Shown here one piece after another: positions 48,563-61,533 of a stretch of DNA of 64,000 nt. Position 1 is the first letter of the stretch, and every line of letters begins with the position of its first letter. A program made the position numbers and the translations under genes. Under the pieces are notes generated by a model. The model had not been told where the DNA came from and did not search any database. It saw only the letters and a program-made list of their open reading frames with translations. The DNA is from Nemopilema nomurai (lineage: Eukaryota; Cnidaria; Scyphozoa; Rhizostomeae; Rhizostomatidae). Location: contig ML133402.1 in the NCBI GenBank assembly GCA_003864495.1, forward strand, positions 991,913-1,055,912. Direction: 5' to 3'.

Positions 48563-51500
48563 ATGCATCCAATCGAAGTGGTATTTTTGGCTGCCGTTCT
48601 GGCGCGATGCTGTTTTGGCATCAAAGAAGGTAACTCATTCATTTGTACATTGCATTGCTTATGTTGAGTATCGAAATTGCCAATCAAAAGGTAGGTGGTT
48701 GACAATCATTCGCTTCATTGGCTCATTTATGTTCATGAAACACTCCATGGTCGTAAAGAACGTGGCACTGTTCTGAATGAAAGTACCAATGCCATACCAT
48801 AGCCAGTGGTAATATGATCCGACCCATTTTCTAATGGTCGTCCCATGTTAAAGTGGAGCTGCTCAAAGAGCCGTTTGTGTTTCTAATGAAACAGAGACCA
48901 GTGATTCAAATGAAACGGGATTTTGTAAGTGCCTTTATGCTAATACTTTGTATGCCCTTAAAGCTGCGCATATGTTTCACTGGGTCGCCATCAGAATGGC
49001 CGTACAGTTTTGCAATACGTTTTCTGAAAAGGGTATGATTACGAAGAACGGAATGGTAGTTTGATAATCAAGTCCATTTAATGTGCATCAGAACATCAAC
49101 CGATCTAATCACTGAATAGACCTTTGGTTCGTGTGAACTTTTTAATTTTGCGAGAACCCAGGACCCGGCTGTGTTGCTAGGCACGCACTTTCAATGACAA
49201 CTAATGTTGCGATGGAACGGCTGGATGTAAAAAAAGCCATAATGAGCTAAAAACAAAAGAAATGGGGAGGACTTTGTTGATTGTGCCTCTCGTGAAATGG
49301 GGGATAAAGTTGCTTGATTGGATTGGAACACGGCTGCGGTTTGAAGGCACCGCGTGAACGGCAGTGTTATGGTAATGTTGAAAGATTCGAAACATTTTTT
49401 GATACATCTATATTTCAAAATATAACAATATCTATTTATTAAAATTTTTTAAATGCTTATTTATTATAAAATAGGACATTATATGAAAGGCAATGAATCA
49501 TAGTGTGGTGACCTTCCCTTGTCTAGTAGTCTAAGGCTTCATTTGCCTCTTTGGCCAGCAGAGGCACTTTAGGATAACTACAAGTATGTCCTTGACTGAT
49601 CGTATTCTTTTTTCTTATTTGCTGCGGAGATTTGTGGCTCTGCAAGGCTATTAGCCAAATATCAAATGTTGCTGAAAAATCCAAACAGAAAACCCACATT
49701 TTTAAGGCGTGAAATAAATGCGCTGTCGTTGAAAAAGCATCACGAAATAAGGGGTAATTCTCCATTTTGCAGTTCACTGCAAGAATATAAGTTTTGCCAA
49801 CTCCTGCGGTAAATGGATTTTGCATTGCATTTCTCATTGAACGTATTGACAACTGGCCTTCCTTCGCAGGGTTTATCATCAGGCACTACAGTGGACTGTG
49901 CCTCGCTTTCAACAACAGTACAAATAGCCTGCAACTACAGCGTGCGTGCGATCAAAGATTTCGATGGGGCAAGCTCAGTACCATTCTCCACATTACTAGC
50001 AAACGTTGCTTGATGCCTGAGAATGGTGCAGACGATGCCAAGATTATTGCCACCCACGACTGCAAAAACCCATCGGCAGCATTCGTTCTATCCGGGAACC
50101 AATCTTTGCAGCATGTGCAGACAAAGAAATGCTTGCACCCTTACTGGGGGTGCCCCGTTCCGTCTCAAGGGGAATCGATAGTGCTGCATGCTGCATGTGA
50201 CCAGGAACGTTTGATGTTTGAGTTTATCGAAGGTTTGTCAATACCACTCTGGATTTATTCAAACTTCGAAACGTGTTACACTCTGGATTGCACGGAAAGT
50301 GAGCTCTCTCTGATTGTGACGTCAGCCACATTATATATTCAGCTGGCAAAGAGATCTTCAAATCTTTAACTACCAGCAAACTGGCCACCTTTTAATTCAG
50401 CAATCAAAGAATTATATCATGGAGAAATGTATTGACAATCTTGTAATGTTACTTCTCTATAGGCAAAAGTGACTTTATGACACAGACAAAAGTGGTCTCA
50501 GAAAAATATCCCATGCAAGCGCCCTTCTAAAGGGATAATTTCTGTTTGACGAGGTCGCATGCAGAAGTAGCCCCTTACTCTTGCATTTATATCCGATATA
50601 GGGTAGACGCAAAGCTTGAAAGGCGCAAAGTGGATGTGAGGAGATAAACTGCAAAAGATGTATTGTCTTGGTTGCCTTTAAAGCACCATAGCACATTATG
50701 AAAAGGTCCTAATCCATCGCTATCTTTCTTTCTTACAGATGCATCCGCCTGCAGACCCCTGTACCCTTATTGTAGCAGGGGACCGGTGTCAATAAAAGAA
50801 TCACCCAACTGTTTGACCAAGCAGATCACAAAAGGCCTTGGTGAGATTTAAGTATATATTATCGCTTTTAAGGGTATTGGTTCTCTTTGAGGCTTAAAGA
50901 GTACAATAGGTTGTTAGATTATCCAGAGATAACCCTGAACATGGCGAAAAGTGAAATCATTCCACAATTTCTTTTTTATATATTGCATAAATAAAGATGA
51001 TTAGAAATCATCTCGTATATCATGGTTGTGCATGGCTAAGACTTTCCTTGCTGAGCAACGTGGGATATTTGTGCCTTGCATTTGTGATGCAGTTTTTGGC
51101 ATTATTTTTTTTTAACACATATACCTATAGTTTCTCTTGCTGAACAACATAAGTTGTTGTACCTTGCATTTGCAATACAGTATTTGGCCGAAACACAGTA
51201 AACTTCTCGATTTCCTCGATCTTTGGTTTTATCAACAGGAGTTTCACCACAATTACGGTTTCTTTTCTCAGACTGGCACTGGGTGTATGTGATATCCATA
51301 ACTGGATCAGTAATAGTCTTTGGACAATGGATTTTCATCCTTTGCCTGTGCTGCAAAAGAGAAAGGCGGTTTAAGACGTCCAAGGATGAATCAATTCACT
51401 TTGGAATCAACGCCAGGCGAAGGGAATCTCTACCTGGAAATGAGGCTGAAGATGTTCATATGATTAGTATTACTTCGACTGAACAGAAACCTTCGTTCAA

Positions 51501-52626
51501 AAGTCAAGCCTCGACTGCATCATCCAATTCAAGCATTGAAGAGGTAATTTTCTTTGTAGTTGGCTGGAGTAAAAAGGGGCCTTTTATAAAAGGCAGCGTG
51601 TATTGTGCGTGAGTTCTATTGTATTGCAAAGACAGAATAGCTAGATACCATTTCTATAGGATAAGTCAGATTGCAACACAATGTTGATTCTGAGTAACAA
51701 TGGTCAAAGTGGTTATAAGATGTGTATTACACAGATATCGGCATTAGAGGTCCACTAAGTATACTTTTAATGTCGAAGTACTTCAAGTATCCTGCTGCAG
51801 ATGAAAAATAGCACGAGAGTATAATGTGTAGTTGACTTGATCTCCAAATTTGACTGCTGTACAATGGCTTCCTTCCCACTAACTGTCATCCCTCCCAATC
51901 CCCCTCCAAAAAGAGTCTGAATTTCTAAAATTTAACTCAATGTGTGGAGCTAGAACTTTTCTAATGACCTGACACTTTTTGAAACTTTTCTATTCTCTGT
52001 AGAAGGTATATGAAACATGCAGTGATGAAAGCCAAAAACGAGAAGATCGCACATACATTAACATAGACTACAACCAAAATACGAAGAGTGGTAAACGGAA
52101 CTCAAGAAGAAGCAGAGACAGTAAGGAACGCAACTCAAAAAGGCTGTCGAAATTGTCGATTGACGTTTCCAAAATGCGTCACATGTTCAGAATACGGAAG
52201 AACTACACGCTGAACGACCTTGAAATGTTGAAGAGGATTTCCATAGAGAGACATCAGTATGAAGAGCCCATTAGTCCATTGTCAACATGTTCGGCTCCAG
52301 GCAGCCAAAGGTCGAAGGCAAGTGACGATAAATCGGAGTACGTTGAACCAAATACAAAATGCACCAGAGGCAGAAGTGCAAGTGTGCCAGCCAAACTGAC
52401 AGGCCAGGAAAATTCTTATTTAAAGCCGGTCGTAAGTGAAAGAGACAGAAAGAAGAGCGCAGACAGCAGCTGTATTTCGTACGTGAATCTTCAGCCGACA
52501 TCGCCTTTGCGAAAGGAAAGGAACCTCTATGATATGCCATTGATTGAAGACGATGCGGAGGACTGCTCTCTCAACGTGGAGACACACACATACGTTCAGA
52601 TTTTAGATTCGTCTTGCAAGTCGTAG
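48563..52626 (+). CDS. Novel type I transmembrane receptor: trefoil-like ectodomain and multi-phosphotyrosine tail
   Basis: Exons: 48563-48629, 49870-50232, 50739-50840, 51239-51543, 52003-52626. They join in phase to 486 aa. Residues 1 to about 19 look like a signal peptide. Residues 23-144 form a Cys-containing module with repeats of a GLCLAF, KRCLMPENG and KKCLHPYWG kind, reminiscent of ricin-type beta-trefoil lectins (tentative). A short Cys-rich stalk follows, then one membrane helix at about 192-216 ending CLCCKRERR. The 270-residue tail has ten tyrosines. Y297 (YINI) and Y439 (YVNL) fit the Grb2 SH2 motif YxN. Y365 (YEEP), Y392 (YVEP), Y418 (YLKP) and Y455 (YDMP) fit YxxP, the Crk/Nck-like motif. 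Y476 is YVQI. A basic Ser/Arg patch precedes them. No kinase, death or TIR domain is present. Family not recognised. An upstream ATG at 48510 opens an overlapping frame in weak context. Confidence 0.78.
49574..49650 (+). repeat. Dispersed repeat, second family, copy 2
   Basis: Counterpart of 46173-46250, here inside the first intron of the receptor gene, about 220 bases upstream of exon 2. Confidence 0.5.
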
Positions 52627-54031
52627 CTTTTTAAGTGAGAACCAAAACTTTATACGTTTGCCACTTTATCCTGCTGTATAAATAGAATTTTCATAGATGA
52701 TATAGAACCAATTACCATATACCAGTCGAAATTGTACAAAATTTTGTAAATGGCTTCGTTTTTTAGTTTCTGGCACCTCTTTTAGGACGTGAGTAGTTTT
52801 ATTGAGAGCTCGCTTGATTTCCAAGTCAACTTATATTTTGCTGCTTTGCAACTGTAATTCGACCGTCTTTCATTATGTGATTCACCTGACTACTAACAAA
52901 TAGAGCTCTTTATCAAAGCTTTTTTATGACTTTTTACTGACATTAATCAAATTTAGCTGGTGTTTCGAGCATGCAATTGCAATTACATCAATGTTTTCTT
53001 GTTTTGTATTTCTGAGCGACCTTTGCCTTATGCAGGGAGAGCCTCAAAAGTCACAAGCTATGTTGGTTAAATCGAAAAGCAAGCATAATCCATCCATTTT
53101 CAAATTGCTAGTAATTTAATCTTGAGTTTGATATGCTGCCTTGTTAACTGGACTATGCTGCCTTGAGTATTCGTATTTTTGTTCATTGTAAAAAGCATTT
53201 TCGGACTGGCTTTGGGACACACCCTTTCGGAATTTTAACCAAATCTGTAAAATTTCAGAATACCCGAATGATGTACCATCGTGACCTTCAAATGAGCACA
53301 CGATTTGTTAATCTTGAATTGAAGGTGGATCGTGGTAGGGAATCTCTTAGCTTGTGTACCCACTTCCTCCGTCCAAGTTTCCTTGCAAGTTCCTAAGGCG
53401 TTGCTGCAGAAACGTCAGAGTCTGGGGTGCCACAAGGCTCTTTCTTGACGCTTGTATTTATCACGGTATGCATCAATAACATTGACAGGTTTTCCTAGAG
53501 TTGGCAAACTACAAAGTTTTCCTTCAGAAGGCAACACCCCTATTTCGGAGGGACTTCTTCTCTTTCAATGCTTAAGTCATTAAATCGTTTCTTAACGCCG
53601 GATGTGGGACCCTTGCTTGCCACTAAACAACAGTTCTTTTGCCATCAAACATTTATTGAGAGATTTTTTCCTATAATAAATACTTAATTCTCATTCTAGT
53701 TGAGTGTTCGTAATATATTGCGTTTGCATCCTCTATGGCAACAGCCCCATTCTCCTAAATGTTTCAATTATAAAATATCCTGGGTGCATGGAGCTGACTG
53801 AAAATGGGTTTCTGACTCGCTTTGGCCAATTATTGGGCTTTCACCTTTCATCCTGAGGCCGGAAAAAGTTGGCGTTGACTCTTTCACCCCGGCAGCAATG
53901 CAATTCAATGCGGTCCAGTCTCTCACATGTGTGCGCAAAATTACTGGAAAAGTTGGCTTGATTTTGTGCACGGTGGTGTTGGATTGCCTATATCCAAACA
54001 GATGCACGCACTTTTCGATGCATTCTGAATA
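52627..54031. other. 3' UTR and intergenic region between the receptor and the PCED1-like gene
   Basis: AT-rich DNA with only chance open frames. The first AATAAA after the receptor stop is about 1 kb downstream (53675-53680). No repeat family or RNA gene was recognised. Confidence 0.4.
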
Positions 54032-57000
54032 ATGTCTGCAATTTTCTTGCCTGAAGATGTGTGTGAACTTCTTAAAGGCAAAACCGTCGTGTACATTGGC
54101 GACTCAGGTAAATGTTTAGGTCATACAACTGCTGTGCTATCGGCACCAAGCGCAACACCTTCCTTCGATATTGGCCTAATTTGGGACGGTTGCTCGATAT
54201 GTCTGGCAGCGGATTCTACCGCCAGGCGCGCATGTTATGGCAATTGTATTATTTTTATACAACATTAGAATATATTTTTCCTAATCACTCCTTCCAACCC
54301 ACGGTTTGTGAATGTTTTTAGTGGTATATTATCGGAGGGACCTTTGTTTTGATTTCGGTGCTTTGGTCTCAGTTTTCCAATCGGATGGTATTTCGCTTTC
54401 TTTTTCAAAGTTCTGCACCCTCATCTTCCACAGTTTTAATGCATTTTTAAAACAAAATTGAATAATTCTCATTGCGAGTACTGTATTCCAATCCTAGTCA
54501 GTAGAACCGAAAATTTAGATGTTTTTCTGCGAGAAGAAATTTTTCATGTAATTACCACGTACCTTATGACACCAAAATCGGAAGTGTAGGTAACATTCAA
54601 CACAAGAATCTTCAAACTTATTTGTGCTCAACATAACTTGACAAGTCCAAAAATACTCTTATCAAAGCAATCTAAGCTTTCTTGAAGTTGCGCAAGGTAA
54701 ATAACTCTTTATAATATGTCATCCCCAGTCATTGTCAAGTTTTTTCAATATGAGGTTCCTTTTAGTCTTATACTGAATGGCTTGACAATTTTCAAGCTAG
54801 GGATGGTCACCTTTAAAGAGGTTGAAGAAAAGACCTGAGTTCCTGTTTTACTGCTTATATATCTTCCTTTCCTTTTAAGCCTCTCTTAATCAGGGGTTGC
54901 CAAACCAAATAGTTGTATCAAAGTATGCAATGCTGAGTATGAAACAGCTTTTTAGGTCAAAATAACACATGTTGTATGTTCAACCAGGGGCATACCTTGA
55001 CGACTTGAAGTGGGTGGTAAAATGGGTAAAATTTCAGACCAAAATTATACTCTTGCTAGTCTATTTTTAACTTACTTTATTTATTGTGAATTTTAACTTT
55101 TTTTTCAATATGAAATTGTTGACTCCTACTTGTGAAATTCTCAGTTCCTTGGGTGTAGAGTCATCATTCTTGTTGCTCATTATTTCTTCAATTTACGTTG
55201 GACAGTTTTTGATACATACCAGTGTGCTTTAAGATGACAAACCAAAGCATTTACTGACCATCTGTAAAATTTACTGACAAACTTTCCAAAAGTGCTGCAT
55301 AGCCCCCTGGTAGGTTTGCCCCTGTGTTCAACACCACAGTATTGAGGTTTTGCTAACCCCAACTTGAGCTCTAATTGATGACAAACATTTGTAGTGTTAT
55401 TATCTTGGACAAAACCAGATGATGTACAGGTTTTTGCTAAATATAAGATCAATCTTAAGACTAAGTAAATGAAATAACAGAGACTTGATTCCTAAGATGA
55501 CATAAGTTTGTATAGAGCTCTGAGCAATTCATCTTCATTTCATATTATTTTCTATGCTGAATCAAATTTTGAAATCACTATTTCAAACTTTGCACATAGA
55601 TATGTGTTAGATCTATGTTCTTTTGAGCTCAATTTAGGTTTTTGTAACCTTTTATCCTGGATATGATGTAGTTACACTTAGAGCATGCTTTTCTGGATGT
55701 CACCTTTGAGAGTTCAACCTGATTCTAGGTTTTGACAGTCAGCTGATACCTTTAAGGAAGCGCTTTGGCATGTAGGACATCCATTTTAATGAATTAAGTA
55801 ATCATCCAAATAAAACCTTTGTGCCACATTACCTATCTGACCATGTTATTGACCCATTTATAATACAGGGGCTACAGCACCGAACCAAGCTTCTATCCTG
55901 CTTCTAAGGCCAGCTTTGACTCCTAGTAAATTGTTTTTGAATGGCTAGATTAAATCCAAGCAAGGGCTCCTGTAGGCAATTATATGTTCATGCCAATTGG
56001 CAACAGCAGTTTCAAGTGCTCAGCGTTGGCTGACTGTGTCCTTTGCCTATGCCCATATTGATAGCCACATTCTAATGGCCACATACTCAGAGCCCTGTGG
56101 CTTTTTACTCAAACAGTGTGCTGATGGCCCTAGGCTTGTGCTCCCTGCTCATGGCCCTGTGCCTGCAGTTCTTTTGCTCAAAGAACAGGCTGAACTTTAG
56201 TTTCAAAGTCACTGTGCCTGATACACGTGTAGCATTGTTTCCATTCGCCACAGTATTTGTACTGCAAGGATAACTGTTTTATATTAAGTATTACAAATCA
56301 ACAATACCCACCTTCTATCAATTGTGCACAAAATAAGTGCATTTTCTTGCAAATGGGCCAAAACATGAATACTTTTGAATTGCTAGTTATCATATCTGTT
56401 CAAGTTCTTAGAAATTTTCATTCCTAAAATTGGTGATGTCTTACTAAGATGTCATTAGATGTTGTACCTTGTTTTTCTTGAGAAATCTGCTTGTAGAAAT
56501 TTTACCTTTCATTTCATAGATTTGCATTTCTTGCAGTATTATTGGGCATTTGTTGTTGTAAAGCTTTCTGGCCATTGTGTACACACAAGAATATTCCATG
56601 AAGTATATTGGTACTGAACGTTATCTTTCCTTTTTTATGACCTGTTAATGATGGTACTGTGTTAGCAAACATTGTCAAGACTTTTCTTGAAGTTTTTTAA
56701 CGGTTTTTTTTCAGTGCAACGATCTATGTACAAAGACCTTGTACTTCTGTTTCAAGACAAGCGTTACCTGACGGATCAAGAACTCCGTGCCAAGGTATTC
56801 AAATCAATGAAATAGCTTATGTGCGTATATGCAGCATAGCCATAGCGGCTAGAACTCTCACTTGATTGGCTGTGATCTTTTAACTATCACAAGAACCGTT
56901 TTCGATAGGATACATAATTAGCTGATACATAATACATTGCCTTGAGCTTCCATGCCACAAATACCAACGAATTTTCACTTATGAAACTGCCAGTATGAAA

Positions 57001-60000
57001 ATCCTTCATTTTGGGAATCAGCATTGATTTTAAGAAAATTACAATTTTGTTTTAATGTTATTTAATGTTTTATGAAATAAAGAGAAGTTATTTTGAGGAA
57101 CGAGTATGGATGGCTTTGATATATTTTTTAAAACTGATAACTGATAATATAATGTTTATGATGCCAATGTATAACATTATCAGCAACGTAAATTTACGTA
57201 AATGCAAACAGAATAGAGTTACAAGAGAAAGCAGGCAAAAGTCACGTGCCAATGCCCCCAGCCAATGTTAAAGCTGGGCATTCGGAGAATATGAGAATTC
57301 GGTACTAGGAAAGTTTGTTAAAAATAACAGGGCGTTGCTAGCAGGTTTCTCGTGATCTAGTTTGTTATCAAAGCAAGTCGACCTTGAAGGCAAGAAAGTA
57401 AATATTTGTTGCCTAAGTACACTCAATAGAGCAGTGCGAACGGCATGCCTAGCATTTTTGGAGGCGCGAATCAGACTCGTTGTTAACTCAGACAAGGAGC
57501 TAGATGTAGCCTGCGTGCAGACTCGACTATGGGAAAAGTCTGCGAAATAATGTACAAATGACTTGATTGGCGGCTTGGAGGCTTTATTGTATTTTTATTG
57601 GATTTCGCCTCGTCAAATGGAAGGGAGATTGGACAGGCCTTTTGATTTTGTTCTGCACGCAGGCTGAGTCTTCTATTTCACGTGGGAAGTTTGTAGTGTC
57701 TGCGCGCAGGCTTGCTCTGGATGACACCTTTGCAGTCCTCGTATGAATTGATTGCGTCACACTGTCTAAGAAAGGTGTTGCCCATAATGGAGGCTGCACC
57801 AATGGTCAGAATAGCAAATCAAACTATGTTTATACATCGAGTAAAGTTTTTAGTCATTACAAAGTGGCTTTTAAAGTATGGCTCCATTCTTATGGATTTT
57901 GCATTGATTTTTTGTTTTGTAAGCTTGTGTTGGGAAGGGTATCTTTTTCCCGACTATTCGCAGATTTGAAACTACACGTTTGCCTGGGCATGTCCCCTAT
58001 GTCGTGTTTTGCTTTATTCGTCATCAAGCTACAAAATAATCTGTTTTAGGGAGAACTTTGTTTCCTTGGAGACGAGTTGATGGAAGGTGGAAGAAAAGGT
58101 GAGATGTCAAACTCAACCAAATATCGAGAGGTGCGGAAGTACTTGCATGACAGCCAAACGAAAGTCCTCTATTTTTTTATCACCGCTTGCTTTGGCGAAT
58201 ACATTGATATGCTCCTTAAAAAGTTGCGGAAGCCAGATATAATTTTCATGAATTCGTGCCTTTGGGACGTGCATAGGTATGGGACCAAGGGATACGAAGG
58301 GTATGGGCCAAACTTGGTCAAGCTTGTCAAACTGATAAAAGAGCTCCACCCAGACATACTTTTTGCGTGGACAACCACTCCTCCCGTTGACATACGGTCC
58401 AAAGCTGGTTTTCTTGAGGACCGTAAAGACTTTGTAAAAATAAATGAAGTTTTGAGGTGCAACGATATTGCACGTGGCGTTATGAAAAAAGAAGGCATCC
58501 CGGTTGCAGATTTTGCAGATGTTTTTCGCCATTTTACCCATCACCGGGCCAACGATGGTGTTCACTGGAATGAGAAAGCACACAGGCGAATGACGAATAT
58601 TCTTTTGGAGACTGTCGCGCGGCACTTCAAGCATCCGGTGCCCAGGCCGATCAGTGACGATTTCGGCGACTGGGAGACTTCGCCGATAGGCCGCCGTTTC
58701 CACATAGCTTCTCGCAGCCGGCGTTTCACCACAACAACAGCTGGGGCTCGTTTGACGAGGAGCGTTGGAACTGGGATTCATATTCACGCGACTATTACCG
58801 GGACGACTTCATCTCGGGGCTCGATTACAGCTACGGTGGAGGGAACTACAGCTATTTTGAAGGCGAAGAAGACATGTCTCCAAGGTTTATGCCGCCGCCT
58901 GGGAGGCATATGCAAATGGACGGTCACGGGCCGCCTTCAATGAGGCCCCCGCAGCAGACGCTTTCGGGATATCGGTTCGGCACTAGTGACCCTATTCAAA
59001 TGCGGGAAGGTCGAAAACGCAAGGCTAGAGGTGAGGAAGGCGAGACCACTAACAAGAGAACGAGGCTTGAGAAGGCCCGAAAGTCATCTACCGGCTCCGA
59101 AGGCATGGTATCGTCACCTTTGGTTGAAGACAGGCCTCCTTTGAGGGTTGATGGCAGCGATAATAGGACGTTTGCACGATTAGATTCTAACGAAAATGCA
59201 ATAATGAGCAAAGGTGATGGAAATCTTGCTGCGAAAGAGGGAGATAATGTGGGCCTTGACGAACCTGCTAACATCGAAGCTCTAGAGGAGCACAGTGGTC
59301 AACCTGAACTTGTAGCTCAAAGTGTTGGTAAAGCGGTTGATTATACAGAAAGCTCGGTTATGGACGAAAGACCGTGCATTATGTCTGATGAAATTGACGC
59401 AAATGACGGCTCCCTTAGAGCTTTACAGGACGAGAAAGGCGAATCTGCTGATGGAAACACGACGTCTTCCCAAGAAACCACGCAGAAGATTAGAGACGGG
59501 TCAGTTTTTGCAAAGCTCTCAGCGACAACGTCAAAAATTTTGGAGTCTATTATGAAACCGTCGAAATCCATAGGAAGCTCTTTGAGCCTTTCTGCTAAAA
59601 AACCAGATGATAAGGCAAGAACAAGCACCAGTTCAGCAATAATTGAATCTAGTAAATCCTCTCCTGACGGTGAAAGTAGTGGTCTTCAAGTCTCGGAGGC
59701 AACGGGAAATGCCACCCACGAAGAAAAGCCCGCCTTTGAAAGCTCAAGTGGTGAAACCGAGGCTGCCTCGAGTAGATCACCAGAAGGGGATCAAACAGGA
59801 AGTATGGAAGTTGATAATGCAGATATTTCTTTTTATGATATAGAGGATAACCTAGAAGACAGCAGAGCACTCCTAAACAAAAGTGTTGTAGACGAAGAAA
59901 AAATGTTTGCTATTTCTGATCAAGACGTATTGAAGAGTGTTAAAGACCCAAGTCAAATCCATGACGAAAAACCTGAACTGACAGAAAAATTCTCGAATAT

Positions 60001-61533
60001 AATTGCCGATGAAAATGATAAAAACCCCGCTAATGTTCCAAAAGGCGCCGAGTCACAGAGTATAGATTTAGAGGGACAGAGTGTCACCACGAAAGCTGAT
60101 TCAGAGCGGTTAACTGTTGACCAGCGGTCTAACGTCGCCCAAACGGCACTAGGCAATGCTAGCTCTAATAGCGTCGCCATCTTTGATAAAGAGAAAAGGA
60201 GCGAAAAGGGACTCACGAAGATTGCGCTGGATGAAAATGAGACTGGAAACGAAATGGAGGCATCAGAGCAGGACAAGGGTATAGTTGGGGCCGAGGCAAA
60301 GGAAGACGCTTGTGTTTGTCTCTCTAATGAACCTAGAGCTCAAGCTTATACACCTGATCTTCCAAACAAACATGGTTCTGTAAATGAACCAACACCCGTA
60401 TCAACCTCAGTAACAATGACGCCTAATGAACTTGACAAGACCAATACTCTTGGTAAGCCGGGGGTTGTAGCTAGCTCTAATATTTCACAGGTTGCTTCAG
60501 CTACTGAAGCAGTTACTTCTTCATTAGAATCTAAACAGTTGCTTGAGACCAAGGCCAAGCCAAAGCTTCCCTGCTTCCCTAATCGTCCATCGCTAGACAT
60601 GAAGTCGCCATTTTTCAAGCCTAAGGCGCCGAATGTATTAAAATCTCTTACTGTCGTAACTGCAACGACTTCTGTACCAATAGTAAAAAATGTAGCGAGT
60701 TCAGCGTTAGTAAGTAGCCCCAAAGTACTATCTCCCAGCTTAAACACACAGTCAGAGCTTAAGACGGGAGCTAATCCGCCCGTCAAACTTGGTGTAACTA
60801 AGGCTAGCAAGGGCGTTTCTCTTCCTGGAACTAATCAGCCAGACGTTAAGTCTAAGAAGAAGAAGATAAAGAAGAACGGGAAGAAGATTGGGAAGAAAGG
60901 CAAGGCTGAAGAATCAGGTGAGTTAAAGCAAAAAGTGAAGAAGGTGGCAAAGAAATCAAAAGGCAAGTTGAAAAAGAAGAAGATTAAGAAGAAGAAGAAA
61001 GCAATTTTGACCGGAGAGGTGACTGTTATTGATAACGCCGTAACTCCGCATACCATCGCAACGGTTGCAGCCACTGATAGACAGAAAAACAAAACACCCT
61101 TCATCGATACACCGAGTAGAAACAGGCAGTTCCCTACGCAAACGAGCACTCCGTCACATCCTTCGATGCATGCAATGTACCGAAGTCCAACGCCGCAATA
61201 TCAACAACAGGTTTTAGGTTCGCAATACATGTCAAACTATGCAATGTCTAACGCGCAACCGCAGATGGCTCCGCAGAATGTCACTGTGCAGCCCTACCAG
61301 TATGGGCAACAGCTGTATGTGCCGCAAGTGAATCAACTTGGATTCGCGCCGCAGTACGTGTCCTCCCCGCTGCCACTTTGTATCCTCCGCAGAAGACTGC
61401 CGCGAGTTACCAAGGGTTCGGCCCCACTTATTACGCTGACCCAGGTGCCAATCAAACAAACAATTTAAGCAATGATTTTTCGTTGACAAGCACTGGCCAG
61501 CCGAAAGAATACGCCCATCTTGCTTGGTTGTAG
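54032..61533 (+). CDS. PCED1-like PC-esterase (GDSL/SGNH) with very long low-complexity tail
   Basis: Exons: 54032-54107, 56715-56794, 58050-61533. Allowing two missing bases in exon 3, the product is about 1213 aa; human PCED1A is about 454. The esterase domain spans about residues 1-260. It has GDS with nucleophile S25 followed by VQRSMYKDLV, then GELCFLGDEL, TKYREVR, NSCLWDVHRYG, and DGVHW with D221 and H224. This is the PC-esterase order. The tail is rich in Ser, Thr, Glu and Lys, with a poly-lysine block coded around 60850-61005 and a Gln/Tyr/Pro-rich end. The esterase frame gives way to a different frame between about 58655 and 58720. Near 61368 the frame changes again; the continuation reads more protein-like and stops at 61531-61533. 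PCED1 biochemistry is poorly known; the fold predicts acyl-ester hydrolysis or transfer. Confidence 0.88.

Noticed and set aside
52003..52626. ITAM in the receptor tail
   Set aside because: Tyrosines are present, but no two YxxL/I motifs have the 6-8 residue spacing an ITAM needs. Described instead as YxN and YxxP docking motifs.
58113..58787. 224-codon minus-strand open frame
   Set aside because: It lies opposite the PCED1-like esterase exon, which carries clear catalytic motifs; the minus frame has no domain.
60346..61149. Two long minus-strand frames, 60346-60810 (154 codons) and 60835-61149 (104 codons)
   Set aside because: They mirror the low-complexity PCED1-like tail. The hydrophobic Phe-rich look of the second comes from reading poly-lysine AAG repeats in reverse.
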